From Halobacterium sp. R2-5 (GTDB taxonomy: Archaea > Halobacteriota > Halobacteria > Halobacteriales > Halobacteriaceae), in contig NZ_JAANTH010000001.1 of assembly GCF_011734195.1 (NCBI RefSeq), positions 1,364,001-1,428,000 on the forward strand: a stretch of 64,000 bases of DNA, in the 5' to 3' direction. Shown in pieces: positions 57,443 through 64,000 of the stretch. The notes beneath the pieces were generated by a model, which saw nothing but the letters and a program-made list of their open reading frames with translations, was not told the origin of the DNA and did no database searches. Position 1 is the first letter of the stretch. Each line of letters begins with the position of its first letter. Both the position numbers and the translations under genes were made by a program.

Positions 57443-58522
57443 CTACTCGTGGTCCTCGGGGTACGTCGGCGTCCCCGAGAGGCCGTGCTCGTCCATGCGC
57501 TTCGCGCGCAGGAAGCGCGCGCGGTAGCGGTTCGCGCCCTCGTTGACGTCCGCTTCGCGTATCTCGTCCGTGCGGCCGTCGGCGACCGCGTCGACGATGT
57601 CCTCGACCTGTTCTTTCTCCGCGGGCGTGAGCTCGAACGTGTACTCCCGTGTCTCCTCGCGTTCGAGCGTCGTGAACTTCCGGGCCGCGGCGATGAACAG
57701 CGAGCACGGCTCCCGGCACGGGAACTCGCCGTCGCCGCGCGGCACGTCGAGTTCCTCGTCCTCGCTTCGGTCCCACTCGCGGCGCTTCAGGCACTGGGAG
57801 TCCACGCAGCAGGCCTCCGCGGCCCACTCGAGGGCTTCGTCGTCGAGCTGTTCGACGATGCTGTAGATGCCGGACTGGCGGCCCGCGACCTCGCTCCAGT
57901 GGTCGACGTCGAGGTCGCCCTCGCGCTCGCGGTGCCAGTTCGACACCGTCGCCGGGTAGATGTAGTCGACCGTCTGCACGAGGGCGGAACCGTCCAAGTC
58001 GACGAACGCCCAGCCGTGCGGGAGCGTCGGCGCGGTCGAGAGCGGTCGGTAGCGCCCCTCGTCGTCGTGTTTCACGAGGTGGCGCGCTTCGAGGGGATCC
58101 GTGTACGCGTCTACGTCGTCACCGACGTCGTCCTCGTGGCGGACCTCGTAGCGCCGGCTGCCGCCCTCGCTGAGCACTGCCGTGACTGCGAGCTCTCCCC
58201 ACGAGCGTGTGTGGCCGCCCCGGAGCTCGTCGTATCGCTCGGGGACCGACAGGTCGTCGGCGGCTTCGAGCCACCGCAGGAACGCCCGTCGCGGCGTGTC
58301 GCGGCCCTCGACGACGCGCTCCCAGTAGTACCAGTTCGTCGCGTACGGGTCGTCGGCGCGCTCGCGCAGGCCGTCCTCGTCGACCGTGGCCTGCCCGTCG
58401 GGAGTCTCCCAGCGGTAGCCGTCATCTACGCGCTCGACGACGAGGCCGTCGAAGTCGATGCCGTCGTCGGCGGCGTCGACGAGCGCCGCCTCGACGGCGT
58501 CGAGGTGGCTGGTCGCCGCCAT
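57443..58522 (-). CDS. DR2241 family protein, putative iron-sulfur protein
   Basis: 359 residues. The C-terminal part has a Cys cluster (EACCVDSQCLKRREW and EFPCREPCSLF) suited to an iron-sulfur centre. Upstream parts include DPYATNWYYWERVV and PTLPHGWAFVDLDGSALVQTVDYIYPATVSNWHRE. The family is usually found beside CbiX/SirB-like chelatase genes, as here: its ATG overlaps the CbiX gene stop by one base (TGATG). It may assist metal insertion or tetrapyrrole chemistry; the exact reaction is unknown. No cobalamin or heme pathway gene is nearby. Confidence 0.8.
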   Translation of the reverse strand: MAATSHLDAVEAALVDAADDGIDFDGLVVERVDDGYRWETPDGQATVDEDGLRERADDPYATNWYYWERVVEGRDTPRRAFLRWLEAADDLSVPERYDELRGGHTRSWGELAVTAVLSEGGSRRYEVRHEDDVGDDVDAYTDPLEARHLVKHDDEGRYRPLSTAPTLPHGWAFVDLDGSALVQTVDYIYPATVSNWHREREGDLDVDHWSEVAGRQSGIYSIVEQLDDEALEWAAEACCVDSQCLKRREWDRSEDEELDVPRGDGEFPCREPCSLFIAAARKFTTLEREETREYTFELTPAEKEQVEDIVDAVADGRTDEIREADVNEGANRYRARFLRAKRMDEHGLSGTPTYPEDHE

Positions 58523-59403
58523 CAGTCCCCCGCGCTCTCGACGGTCGTGCCGCCGGTCTCCTCTCGCACTCGCTCGATCGCGTCCGCGACGTCCGCGCCC
58601 GCGTCGGCGGCGCGTTCGAGAACGACGTCCGCGACCAGCGGCTCCGTCCCCACGGCGCCCGAGTACCAGATACGGTGGCCGTCGACCTCGCTGGGCACGT
58701 CGTAGCCCGTGCGGTAGTCGTCGGTCAGGCCCATGTCCTCGGGGATGTCCTCCTGCGTGTGGAAGCCGTCCGCGACGAACAGCGGCACGACGACGACGTC
58801 CTCCGCCTCGAAGAAGTCGGTGACGTCGTCGACTTCGGGGTCCTCGTCCATGAAGACGGCCTTCACCTCCTCGAAGCGCCCCGAGTCGCCGATGCGGTCG
58901 GCGTGGTAGTGGATGGCCTTCGCGGAGTTCTCGTTGCGCTCCGTGCCGTGGCCGACGACCGCGAGCCCGAACCCGTCCCCGACGTCCGGGTCGTCGGTGA
59001 CGGACTTCGCGCGCTGGACGATGACGTCGCTCATCGAGTCGTGGGTGCCGACCGGCCCGCAGTAGTGGACCGTCTTGTCGACGTCCTCGGCGCGCACGGT
59101 GACGTGGTCGGCGTCAGTGCCGTCCGAATCCCAGTCCTCGGGGTCCCAGTCGTCGAGGCGGAGCTCGCGGGGGATGACCTGTTCGGTGAAGTAGCCCTCG
59201 GAGATGAACAGCGGGACGACGAACACCTCCTCGGACTCCAGAGTGCGCAGCACTTCCCGGAACGACGGTTCCTCCTTCCAGAACGCCTCCCGGACCTCGT
59301 CGAAGGCGCCGGAGGCGCGGATGGTATCGGCGTGGGAGAACGCCGGGTCCGAGGAACCCGGGTTGAGGTGCGAACCGTGGCCGACGATGACCAGCGCTTG
59401 CAT
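58522..59403 (-). CDS. Two-domain CbiX/SirB-like chelatase
   Basis: 293 residues with two tandem CbiX domains. The first has LVIVGHGSHLNPGS (His for metal and tetrapyrrole), FVVPLFISEGYFTEQVIP; the second has GLAVVGHGTERNENS, VVVPLFVADGFHTQEDIPE. Such class II chelatases insert Co2+, Fe2+ or Ni2+ into sirohydrochlorin or related rings. Two-domain forms are fusions of the ancestral short CbiX. Both His-containing motifs are intact. It is translationally coupled with the DR2241-like protein, which could be its redox or delivery partner. The metal cannot be told from sequence. Confidence 0.88.
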   Translation of the reverse strand: MQALVIVGHGSHLNPGSSDPAFSHADTIRASGAFDEVREAFWKEEPSFREVLRTLESEEVFVVPLFISEGYFTEQVIPRELRLDDWDPEDWDSDGTDADHVTVRAEDVDKTVHYCGPVGTHDSMSDVIVQRAKSVTDDPDVGDGFGLAVVGHGTERNENSAKAIHYHADRIGDSGRFEEVKAVFMDEDPEVDDVTDFFEAEDVVVVPLFVADGFHTQEDIPEDMGLTDDYRTGYDVPSEVDGHRIWYSGAVGTEPLVADVVLERAADAGADVADAIERVREETGGTTVESAGD

Positions 59404-59484
59404 GGCCGGGAGTTAGGAGGAGACGCCCTTAGGAACTTCGCAACCGGCGGCTCGGGTGCGCAGGTAGGGGAGAGTTTCGCCTCC

Positions 59485-59490
59485 TTTATT
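59485..59490 (+). promoter_or_regulatory. TATA-like box for the lipoprotein at 59518
   Basis: TTTATT within CCTTTATTTTC lies 28-33 bases before the ATG at 59518. The sequence GTAGGAGA between them also resembles a ribosome binding site, but it would be at the very start of the message. Confidence 0.45.
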
Positions 59491-59517
59491 TTCTAGTAGG
59501 AGAACCGTCAGGTACGA

Positions 59518-60684
59518 ATGGAGCGCTCCACGCTGGTCACCGCGGCCGTCGCCGCCCTCCTCGTGACGAGCGGCTGCGCCGGCATCGACGCCCTCGCCGG
59601 CGACGCGGAGTCCCCGCCCGACGACGACGTCGTGCGGCGGTTCGCGTCCCTGGAGACTGTCGAGGCGTCCCAGGTGACCAGCGTCGACGCCGGTGACGGC
59701 GTCAACGAGACGCGCGCCCACGTCCGTATCGACCTCACTGGCGACCGGTACCGGCAGTACCAGCGCGTCGTTTCACCGGAGTCGCGGGCGGGCGACGTCA
59801 CGGTCTTCAACGAGACGGGCTCGATGCTGTACGACGCCGACGAGAACACGGTTACGCGCGTCCCGTGGACCCGCAGGAACGCCGAGTGGAATCAGTCGGC
59901 GTACCTCGCGCGCATCGTCGAGGCCGCCCGCGAGGACGAAGTCGCAGAGCCCTCGGACGGCGTCTCGCCGCTCCCCGTCGTCCCGGCGACCGGGACGGGG
60001 CCGTCGATTCCCGAGAACGCCATCGAGGGCTTCGAGGTGGAGTACCTCGGAACGGAGACCGTCGCCGACCGGACCGCGTACGGCTTCGAACTGACCGCCG
60101 TCTCGGAGGCCGCGCTCACCGGGAACCAGACGCTGTGGCTGGACAGCGAGTACTACTACCCGCTGAAGACGTCCCGGAAGTTCGACTACGGGAACCGCAC
60201 CATCGAGACGACCGCGCGGCTGACGAACGTCACGTTCAACGGCGGCCTCCCCGAGGACGCCTTCGAGTTCGACGCCCCGGAGAACGCGACGGTGGAGACG
60301 CTGAACGTCTCCTCGGAGACGTTCGACTCCCCGAGCGCGCTCCGGGAGCGCGCGAACTTCACGGTGCCCGAGCCCGAGGTCCCCGAGGGCTACGAGTTCG
60401 ACCAGGCGCAGTTCCTCGGCGGGAACACCACGCGAGCGAGCCTCGAGTACGTCGACGGCGACGGCGAGCGCCTCACCGTCACCAAGATGGCGTACGTGTC
60501 GAACACCTCGAACGGCCTCTCCGGGGAGGCCGTCACCGTCGCCGGCCAGGAGGGCGAGTACGTCACCACCTCGCGGGCGAAGCTGGTGCTGTGGTCCTGT
60601 GGAGACACGCGGTACTCGGTGGTCGCGACAGACCTCGACGAGGAAGCCGTCCTCGACGTGGCGGAGTCCGTCGGCTGCGGGTAG
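59518..60684 (+). CDS. Lipoprotein with LolA/RseB-like fold
   Basis: 388 residues. Signal peptide with lipobox LVTSGCAG, Cys20 being the expected lipid attachment site, so the protein is anchored on the outer face. The mature part follows the LolA-like pattern: THVRIDLTGDRYRQYQRVVSP-like strands, DVTVFNETGSMLYDADENTVTR, LWLDSEYYYPLKTSRKFDYG and VTFNGGLPEDAFEFDAPENA. A second half from about residue 270 (VPEGYEFDQAQFLGGN, GQEGEYVTTSRAKLVLWSCGDTRYSVV) resembles DUF4367-type domains. It may bind a lipid or other hydrophobic ligand. Conserved N-X-S/T sites suggest N-glycosylation. Confidence 0.82.
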   Translation: MERSTLVTAAVAALLVTSGCAGIDALAGDAESPPDDDVVRRFASLETVEASQVTSVDAGDGVNETRAHVRIDLTGDRYRQYQRVVSPESRAGDVTVFNETGSMLYDADENTVTRVPWTRRNAEWNQSAYLARIVEAAREDEVAEPSDGVSPLPVVPATGTGPSIPENAIEGFEVEYLGTETVADRTAYGFELTAVSEAALTGNQTLWLDSEYYYPLKTSRKFDYGNRTIETTARLTNVTFNGGLPEDAFEFDAPENATVETLNVSSETFDSPSALRERANFTVPEPEVPEGYEFDQAQFLGGNTTRASLEYVDGDGERLTVTKMAYVSNTSNGLSGEAVTVAGQEGEYVTTSRAKLVLWSCGDTRYSVVATDLDEEAVLDVAESVGCG

Positions 60685-60987
60685 CTACGACGGCCGGCGG
60701 TACAGCGAGTACGCGATACAGAGCAGACCCGCGAGCTGGAGCATCCGAACGACCAGCCGGAACGGCGACTCGAGGCTCGCGTCGACGTAGCCGTACCGCA
60801 GCAGCGCGGTGCCGACGAACGTGGCCGTGTACGTCACCGCGGTCAGGAGGATGAGCCCCGCGGAGAGGTACTGCATCGCGGTGCTCTGGTGGCGCCGGAA
60901 GCCGCGGTAGGCGTGGTAGCCGATGAACAGGCCGACCGCCGTCGAGGCGAACGACGCGGCGACGTTGACGATGTAGAGCGCGTCCAT
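60685..60987 (-). CDS. DUF7521-like small membrane protein
   Basis: 100 residues. Three hydrophobic helices: LYIVNVAASFASTAVGLFIGYHAYRGF, YLSAGLILLTAVTYTATFVGTALL and RMLQLAGLLCIAYSLY. The ATG overlaps the stop of the winged-helix gene by one base (TGATG). Haloarchaea often pair such membrane proteins with ArsR-like regulators. The membrane protein may modulate the regulator, but its action is unknown. A frame extension of 18 residues upstream lies inside the regulator gene and is rejected. Confidence 0.75.
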   Translation of the reverse strand: MDALYIVNVAASFASTAVGLFIGYHAYRGFRRHQSTAMQYLSAGLILLTAVTYTATFVGTALLRYGYVDASLESPFRLVVRMLQLAGLLCIAYSLYRRPS

Positions 60988-61331
60988 CACAGTCCCTCCC
61001 ACATTCTGGTGAAGCGGTCGGCGACGTCCTCGCTCTCGCACTCGACCTCGGAGGTGTACTCGCCGTCGTCGAGTTCGAGCGTGAACCGGCGGAACGTCGC
61101 GCGGTACACGCGGTGGTGGTTGCCGTCCGACCGGACGTTGATGGACTCCTCGAGTAGCTCGTGGTCGGTGAGGTCGTCGATTCGCCGATACACCGTCGCC
61201 GTCGACGCGTCACAGGCCTCGCTCAGTTGGCTGGCGGACATGGGTTCCGTGCTCGCCGCTGCGAGGATGTCGCGGGCGTGCTCGTCGTCGAGCAACGAGA
61301 GCACCGACGTCGGGTCGCTGTCCTCGCTCAC
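60987..61331 (-). CDS. ArsR-type winged-helix transcriptional regulator
   Basis: 114 residues from a GTG at 61331. VLSLLDDEHARDILAAASTEPMSASQLSEACDASTATVYRRIDDLTDHELLEESINV is the winged helix; the middle of this stretch (SACDASTATVYRRI-type recognition helix) would contact DNA. The wing includes HHRVYRATFRRFTLEL. The GTG is chosen because TTTAAA lies 25-30 bases upstream and because the longer frame adds 95 residues of antisense type. It is translationally coupled to a membrane protein. Targets unknown. Confidence 0.82.
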   Translation of the reverse strand: MSEDSDPTSVLSLLDDEHARDILAAASTEPMSASQLSEACDASTATVYRRIDDLTDHELLEESINVRSDGNHHRVYRATFRRFTLELDDGEYTSEVECESEDVADRFTRMWEGL

Positions 61332-61355
61332 GTCGACGCGTACTCGCCACGGGGG

Positions 61356-61361
61356 TTTAAA
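61356..61361 (-). promoter_or_regulatory. TATA box for the winged-helix/membrane-protein pair
   Basis: TTTAAA lies 25-30 bases before the GTG at 61331 and decides that start codon. Confidence 0.55.
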
Positions 61362-61388
61362 GCAGGGGTGTCCTCGCAGTCGCTGAAA

Positions 61389-61394
61389 CTTATG
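61389..61394 (+). promoter_or_regulatory. TATA-like box for the DUF7523-like gene
   Basis: CTTATG lies 25-30 bases before the ATG at 61419, back to back with the divergent box at 61356-61361. Confidence 0.5.
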
Positions 61395-61418
61395 CTCCCA
61401 CGGGGCCGTTCTCCACGC

Positions 61419-61895
61419 ATGACACAGGCGGCGGCGACGCGAGCGGCGGTCGACGACCACCCGTTCCTGCGGCGGGCGTTGCGCGCGGGCGTCGTCAACC
61501 ACGCGGCGGCCGCGCGCTTCCTCGACGTGGACGGCGACGAGGACGCGGTCGCGGCGGCGATTCGGCGCTACAGCGAGGATCTCCCCGAGTACGAGGCCGC
61601 CGGGCGGGACGCCCACGTCTCCATGGAGTCGGGGCTCGGCGCGAGCGACGACGGCCTGCTGGTCGTCGGCGGCGAGGGGTTCGCGCCCGGCGAGGGCGAC
61701 CTGACGGCGCTGCTCGCGAGCGGCGACGTCGACACGCGCACGCTCGCCGCCGCGCTCGAACGGTTACACGCCGATGGCGTCGAACCGGTGGCCGCGGGCG
61801 TCGCCGACGAGTCGCTCGCGGTGGTCGTCGAGCGCCGGGACGGCGCGGACGCGCTCCGCGTCGTCGAGGACGCCCTCGACGGCGTGCCCGCCTGA
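61419..61895 (+). CDS. DUF7523-like haloarchaeal protein
   Basis: 158 residues, soluble. The N-terminus (TRAAVDDHPFLRRALRAGVVNHAAAARFLDVDGDEDAVAAAIRRY, given in short) is a helical bundle that resembles a winged helix. The C-terminal half (GLLVVGGEGFAPGEGDLTALLASGDVDT, SLAVVVERRDGADALRVVEDAL) has an ACT-like strand-helix arrangement. I recall the family as DUF7523. It could be a regulator, but no ligand is known. The start at 61419 is supported by the TATA-like box; the frame upstream is antisense to the regulator gene. cysS follows 60 bases downstream. Confidence 0.72.
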   Translation: MTQAAATRAAVDDHPFLRRALRAGVVNHAAAARFLDVDGDEDAVAAAIRRYSEDLPEYEAAGRDAHVSMESGLGASDDGLLVVGGEGFAPGEGDLTALLASGDVDTRTLAAALERLHADGVEPVAAGVADESLAVVVERRDGADALRVVEDALDGVPA

Positions 61896-61955
61896 CGGCG
61901 TCACGTGCCGTCGGTTCCGACGCTTTGAAACGCTGGCGCCCGTACGTTCGGCCGT

Positions 61956-63437
61956 ATGACTCTCTACGTGTCGAACACCCGCTCCGGCGAGCGGGAGGTC
62001 TTCGAGCCCCACGACCCCGAGGACGTCCTCGTGTACACGTGCGGGCTCACCGTCTCCGACGACTCCCACCTCGGTCACGCTCGCCTGTGGGTGCAGTCGG
62101 ACGTGATGTCCCGGTGGCTCTCCCACGTCGGCTACGACGTCCGTCACGTCCAGAACTTCACGGACGTCAACGAGAAGATCGTCGCGCGCACCGGCGAGGA
62201 CGGCCTCGGCGACACCGAGGCGACGGTCGCCCGCCACTACATCGACTCCGTCATCGAGGACATGCGCGACCTCAACCTCGAACGGGCGGAGGTGTACCCG
62301 CGGGTCTCCGAGCACGTCCCCGAGATCATCGACCTCGTGGAGACGCTCGTCGAGGAGGGGTACGCCTACGAGTCGAACGGCTCGGTCTACTTCGACGTCA
62401 CGTCCTTCGAGGACTACGGGAAACTCTCCGGCCAGCAGGTCGACGAGGTCGAAGCCCAGGGCCCCGAGTCCGAGCAGTCCGAGAAGCGCCACCCCGCGGA
62501 CTTCGCGCTCTGGAAGGCGGGCGCCGTCGCCCCCGAGGACGCCAACCAGCACCGCAGCGACGACCTGCCGCCGCTCGAAGAGCCCGCGGGCCAGACGTGG
62601 GAGTCGCCGTGGAGCGAGGGGCGGCCGGGCTGGCACATCGAGTGCTCGGCGATGAGCACGACTCACCTCGACGACCACATCGACGTCCACGTCGGCGGAC
62701 AGGACCTCGTCTTCCCCCACCACGAGAACGAGGTCGCGCAGAGCGAGGCCGCGGCGGGCGGCCCGTTCGCGAAGTACTGGCTGCACGTCCGCCTGCTGGA
62801 GACGGAGGGCGAGAAGATGAGCTCCAGCCTGGGGAACTTCTTCACGACGAAGAACGCCATCGAGGAGTTCGGGCCGAACGTCGTCCGGATGTTCCTCGTC
62901 TCTACCTCCTACACGCAGCGCCAGACGTACTCCGAGGAGACCATCTCGGAGGCCGAGCAGCGCTGGGAGCGCCTCCAGCGGGCGTACGAGCGCGCGACCG
63001 ACGCCGCGGACAGCCCGGACGCGTACGCGAAAGTCGCGGACGACGACCTCCGGCAGGCGGTTCGGGACGCCCGCGAGGGCTTCGAGTCCGCGATGAACGA
63101 CGACTTCAACACGCGCGCGGCGGTGAGCGCGCTGCTCGAACTCGCCTCCAGCGTTCACAAGTACGTCGACGGCGCCGAGCGCTACGACTACCGCGCGCTC
63201 GTCGACGCGGTCGAACTCTTCGAGGAGTTCGGCGGCGACGTGCTCGGCTTCCAGTTCGGCACCGCCGACGGCGGGGACGCCGCGCTCGCCGACGACCTCG
63301 TCGAACTCGTCCTGGACATCCGAGAAGAAGCGCGGGACGCGGGCAACTACGAGCGCGCCGACCAGCTCCGCGACCGCCTCGAGTCGCTCGGCGTCACCGT
63401 CGAGGACACCGACGACGGAGCGACCTTCCGGCGCTGA
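61956..63437 (+). CDS. cysS: Cysteinyl-tRNA synthetase
   Basis: 493 residues, class I aminoacyl-tRNA synthetase charging tRNA-Cys. The zinc ligand Cys29 is in YTCGLTVSDDSHLGHARLWV, which also holds the HIGH-like HLGH (38-41). WHIECSAM and FPHHENE supply the remaining zinc ligands. GEKMSSSLGNF has the KMSKS-like motif starting near residue 286. The C-terminal DALR region (FESAMNDDFNTRAAVSALLEL) and an acidic tail are normal. The length is usual for the family. A weak CTTTGA box lies about 28-33 bases upstream. Confidence 0.96.
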   Translation: MTLYVSNTRSGEREVFEPHDPEDVLVYTCGLTVSDDSHLGHARLWVQSDVMSRWLSHVGYDVRHVQNFTDVNEKIVARTGEDGLGDTEATVARHYIDSVIEDMRDLNLERAEVYPRVSEHVPEIIDLVETLVEEGYAYESNGSVYFDVTSFEDYGKLSGQQVDEVEAQGPESEQSEKRHPADFALWKAGAVAPEDANQHRSDDLPPLEEPAGQTWESPWSEGRPGWHIECSAMSTTHLDDHIDVHVGGQDLVFPHHENEVAQSEAAAGGPFAKYWLHVRLLETEGEKMSSSLGNFFTTKNAIEEFGPNVVRMFLVSTSYTQRQTYSEETISEAEQRWERLQRAYERATDAADSPDAYAKVADDDLRQAVRDAREGFESAMNDDFNTRAAVSALLELASSVHKYVDGAERYDYRALVDAVELFEEFGGDVLGFQFGTADGGDAALADDLVELVLDIREEARDAGNYERADQLRDRLESLGVTVEDTDDGATFRR

Positions 63438-63485
63438 ATCCTCTGTAACCGCGGAGTTGAGCGTCTGACACGACGAGCCACCAAG

Positions 63486-63491
63486 CTTATT
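63486..63491 (+). promoter_or_regulatory. TATA-like box for the lipoprotein at 63516
   Basis: CTTATT within AAGCTTATTCCC lies 25-30 bases before the ATG at 63516. Confidence 0.5.
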
Positions 63492-63515
63492 CCCGCCGGC
63501 TGGTTCCACTCGCCC

Positions 63516-64000
63516 ATGCAACGACGAACGGTAGTCGCCGTCGCGGTCGCCGCCCTGCTCGCGACTAGCGGCTGTCTCGGTGTTCTCGGCGGCGACGGCG
63601 TGGAGGTCTCGGCCTCGCAGGCGACCGTCTCCGACAGCGCGCTCGAAGAGAGCGGCTACGAGGAAGTGAGCGTGAACGAGTCGGAGGTCACACGGGAGTT
63701 CTCCGCGGCCGGCCAGTCCCGGAACGTCACGGTGACGAACTGGGTGGCGATGTACGAGCGCACGGTCAGCGTGCCCCTCGTCGGCGAGCAGCGCGCCGCC
63801 GTCTTCGGCGCGTTCGCCAGTCCCGAGGTGGGCGTGCTCGGGCAGTCGTTCAACCCCATCAGCGACTACTCCGACCGCGAGCTCGCGGCGCTCGCCCAGC
63901 AGCAGTACGACGGCCTCAGCATCGGCGAGGCGGTCGGCACGCGGAACGCGACCGTCCTCGGCGAGTCCACGGAAGTCACGAAGTTCGACGGCACCGCCAG
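63516..64000 (+). CDS. DUF6517-like lipoprotein (partial)
   Basis: The first 161 codons are in the window, and the gene runs off the right end. The signal peptide MQRRTVVAVAVAALLATSGCLG has a lipobox with Cys20 as the expected lipid attachment site. The mature part includes EESGYEEVSVNESEVTREFSA, TNWVAMYERTV, AVFGAFASPEVGVLGQSFNPIS and ELAALAQQQYDGL, a layout I recall for haloarchaeal DUF6517 proteins. Probably anchored on the outer membrane face. Function unknown. The start is supported by the promoter-like box at 63486. Confidence 0.78.
   Translation, partial: MQRRTVVAVAVAALLATSGCLGVLGGDGVEVSASQATVSDSALEESGYEEVSVNESEVTREFSAAGQSRNVTVTNWVAMYERTVSVPLVGEQRAAVFGAFASPEVGVLGQSFNPISDYSDRELAALAQQQYDGLSIGEAVGTRNATVLGESTEVTKFDGTA

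Noticed and set aside
1-64000. CRISPR arrays, rRNA genes and complete tRNA genes
   Set aside because: No regularly spaced repeats were noticed, no rRNA-like stretch was recognised, and no full cloverleaf could be assembled. A dedicated RNA search was not possible here.

Overview
The window reads as chromosomal DNA of an extremely halophilic archaeon (class Halobacteria). Most genes are GC-rich and encode very acidic proteins. Many starts lie 25-31 bases downstream of a short AT-rich TATA-like box, as expected for leaderless haloarchaeal transcripts. The gene content is also haloarchaeal: AglB and AglJ N-glycosylation enzymes, a menaquinone pathway, Trm112, UPF0058, small DUF families and Tat-exported proteins. 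No rRNA, complete tRNA, CRISPR array, transposase or integrase was seen. I cannot fix the genus.

Layout. 0-3.6 kb: DoxX-like protein and an overlapping proC-proB-proA proline operon. 3.8-6.3 kb: a divergent pair, a covalent-FAD oxidase and a Tat-exported protein. 6.4-16.6 kb: a GMC dehydrogenase with its Tat-exported small subunit, an FAH-family enzyme, a DUF7344/DICT pair, an aldo/keto reductase, metallo-hydrolases, OsmC, small haloarchaeal families, and a stranded C-terminal fragment of a nucleotide-sugar dehydrogenase.

16.6-35.6 kb: a large glycosylation region. It holds aglJ, a membrane GT2, dTDP-rhamnose genes (rfbB, rfbD, rfbA, rfbC) with a zinc-ribbon microprotein, further glycosyltransferases, two alkaline-phosphatase/sulfatase superfamily enzymes, a Wzx-like flippase, the oligosaccharyltransferase aglB and a DUF368 protein whose start codon overlaps the aglB stop. 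The stretch from about 22.6 to 27.0 kb is much richer in AT than its surroundings, and its right-hand edge falls inside the flippase gene. A glycosyltransferase plus phosphatase/sulfatase pair is present on each side of the flippase, one in AT-rich and one in GC-rich style. This suggests an exchanged glycan cassette. The likely flow is: activated sugar, dolichyl-phosphate-linked glycan, flipping, transfer by AglB, and return of the lipid carrier, perhaps by DUF368.

35.6-51.1 kb: two menaquinone clusters (menA-menC-menE and menF-menD-small membrane protein-menB) with an NRDE protein, a winged-helix regulator, two orphan histidine kinases flanking a BCCT transporter, and a Tat-exported protein between them. 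51.1-64 kb: housekeeping and small-family genes, including a molybdopterin oxidoreductase, a DUF7527-like coiled-coil protein, purA, Trm112, a DR2241/CbiX pair, two lipoproteins, a regulator/membrane-protein pair and cysS.

All assignments come from reading the sequence and recalled family knowledge. No database search was run, and DUF numbers are from memory.
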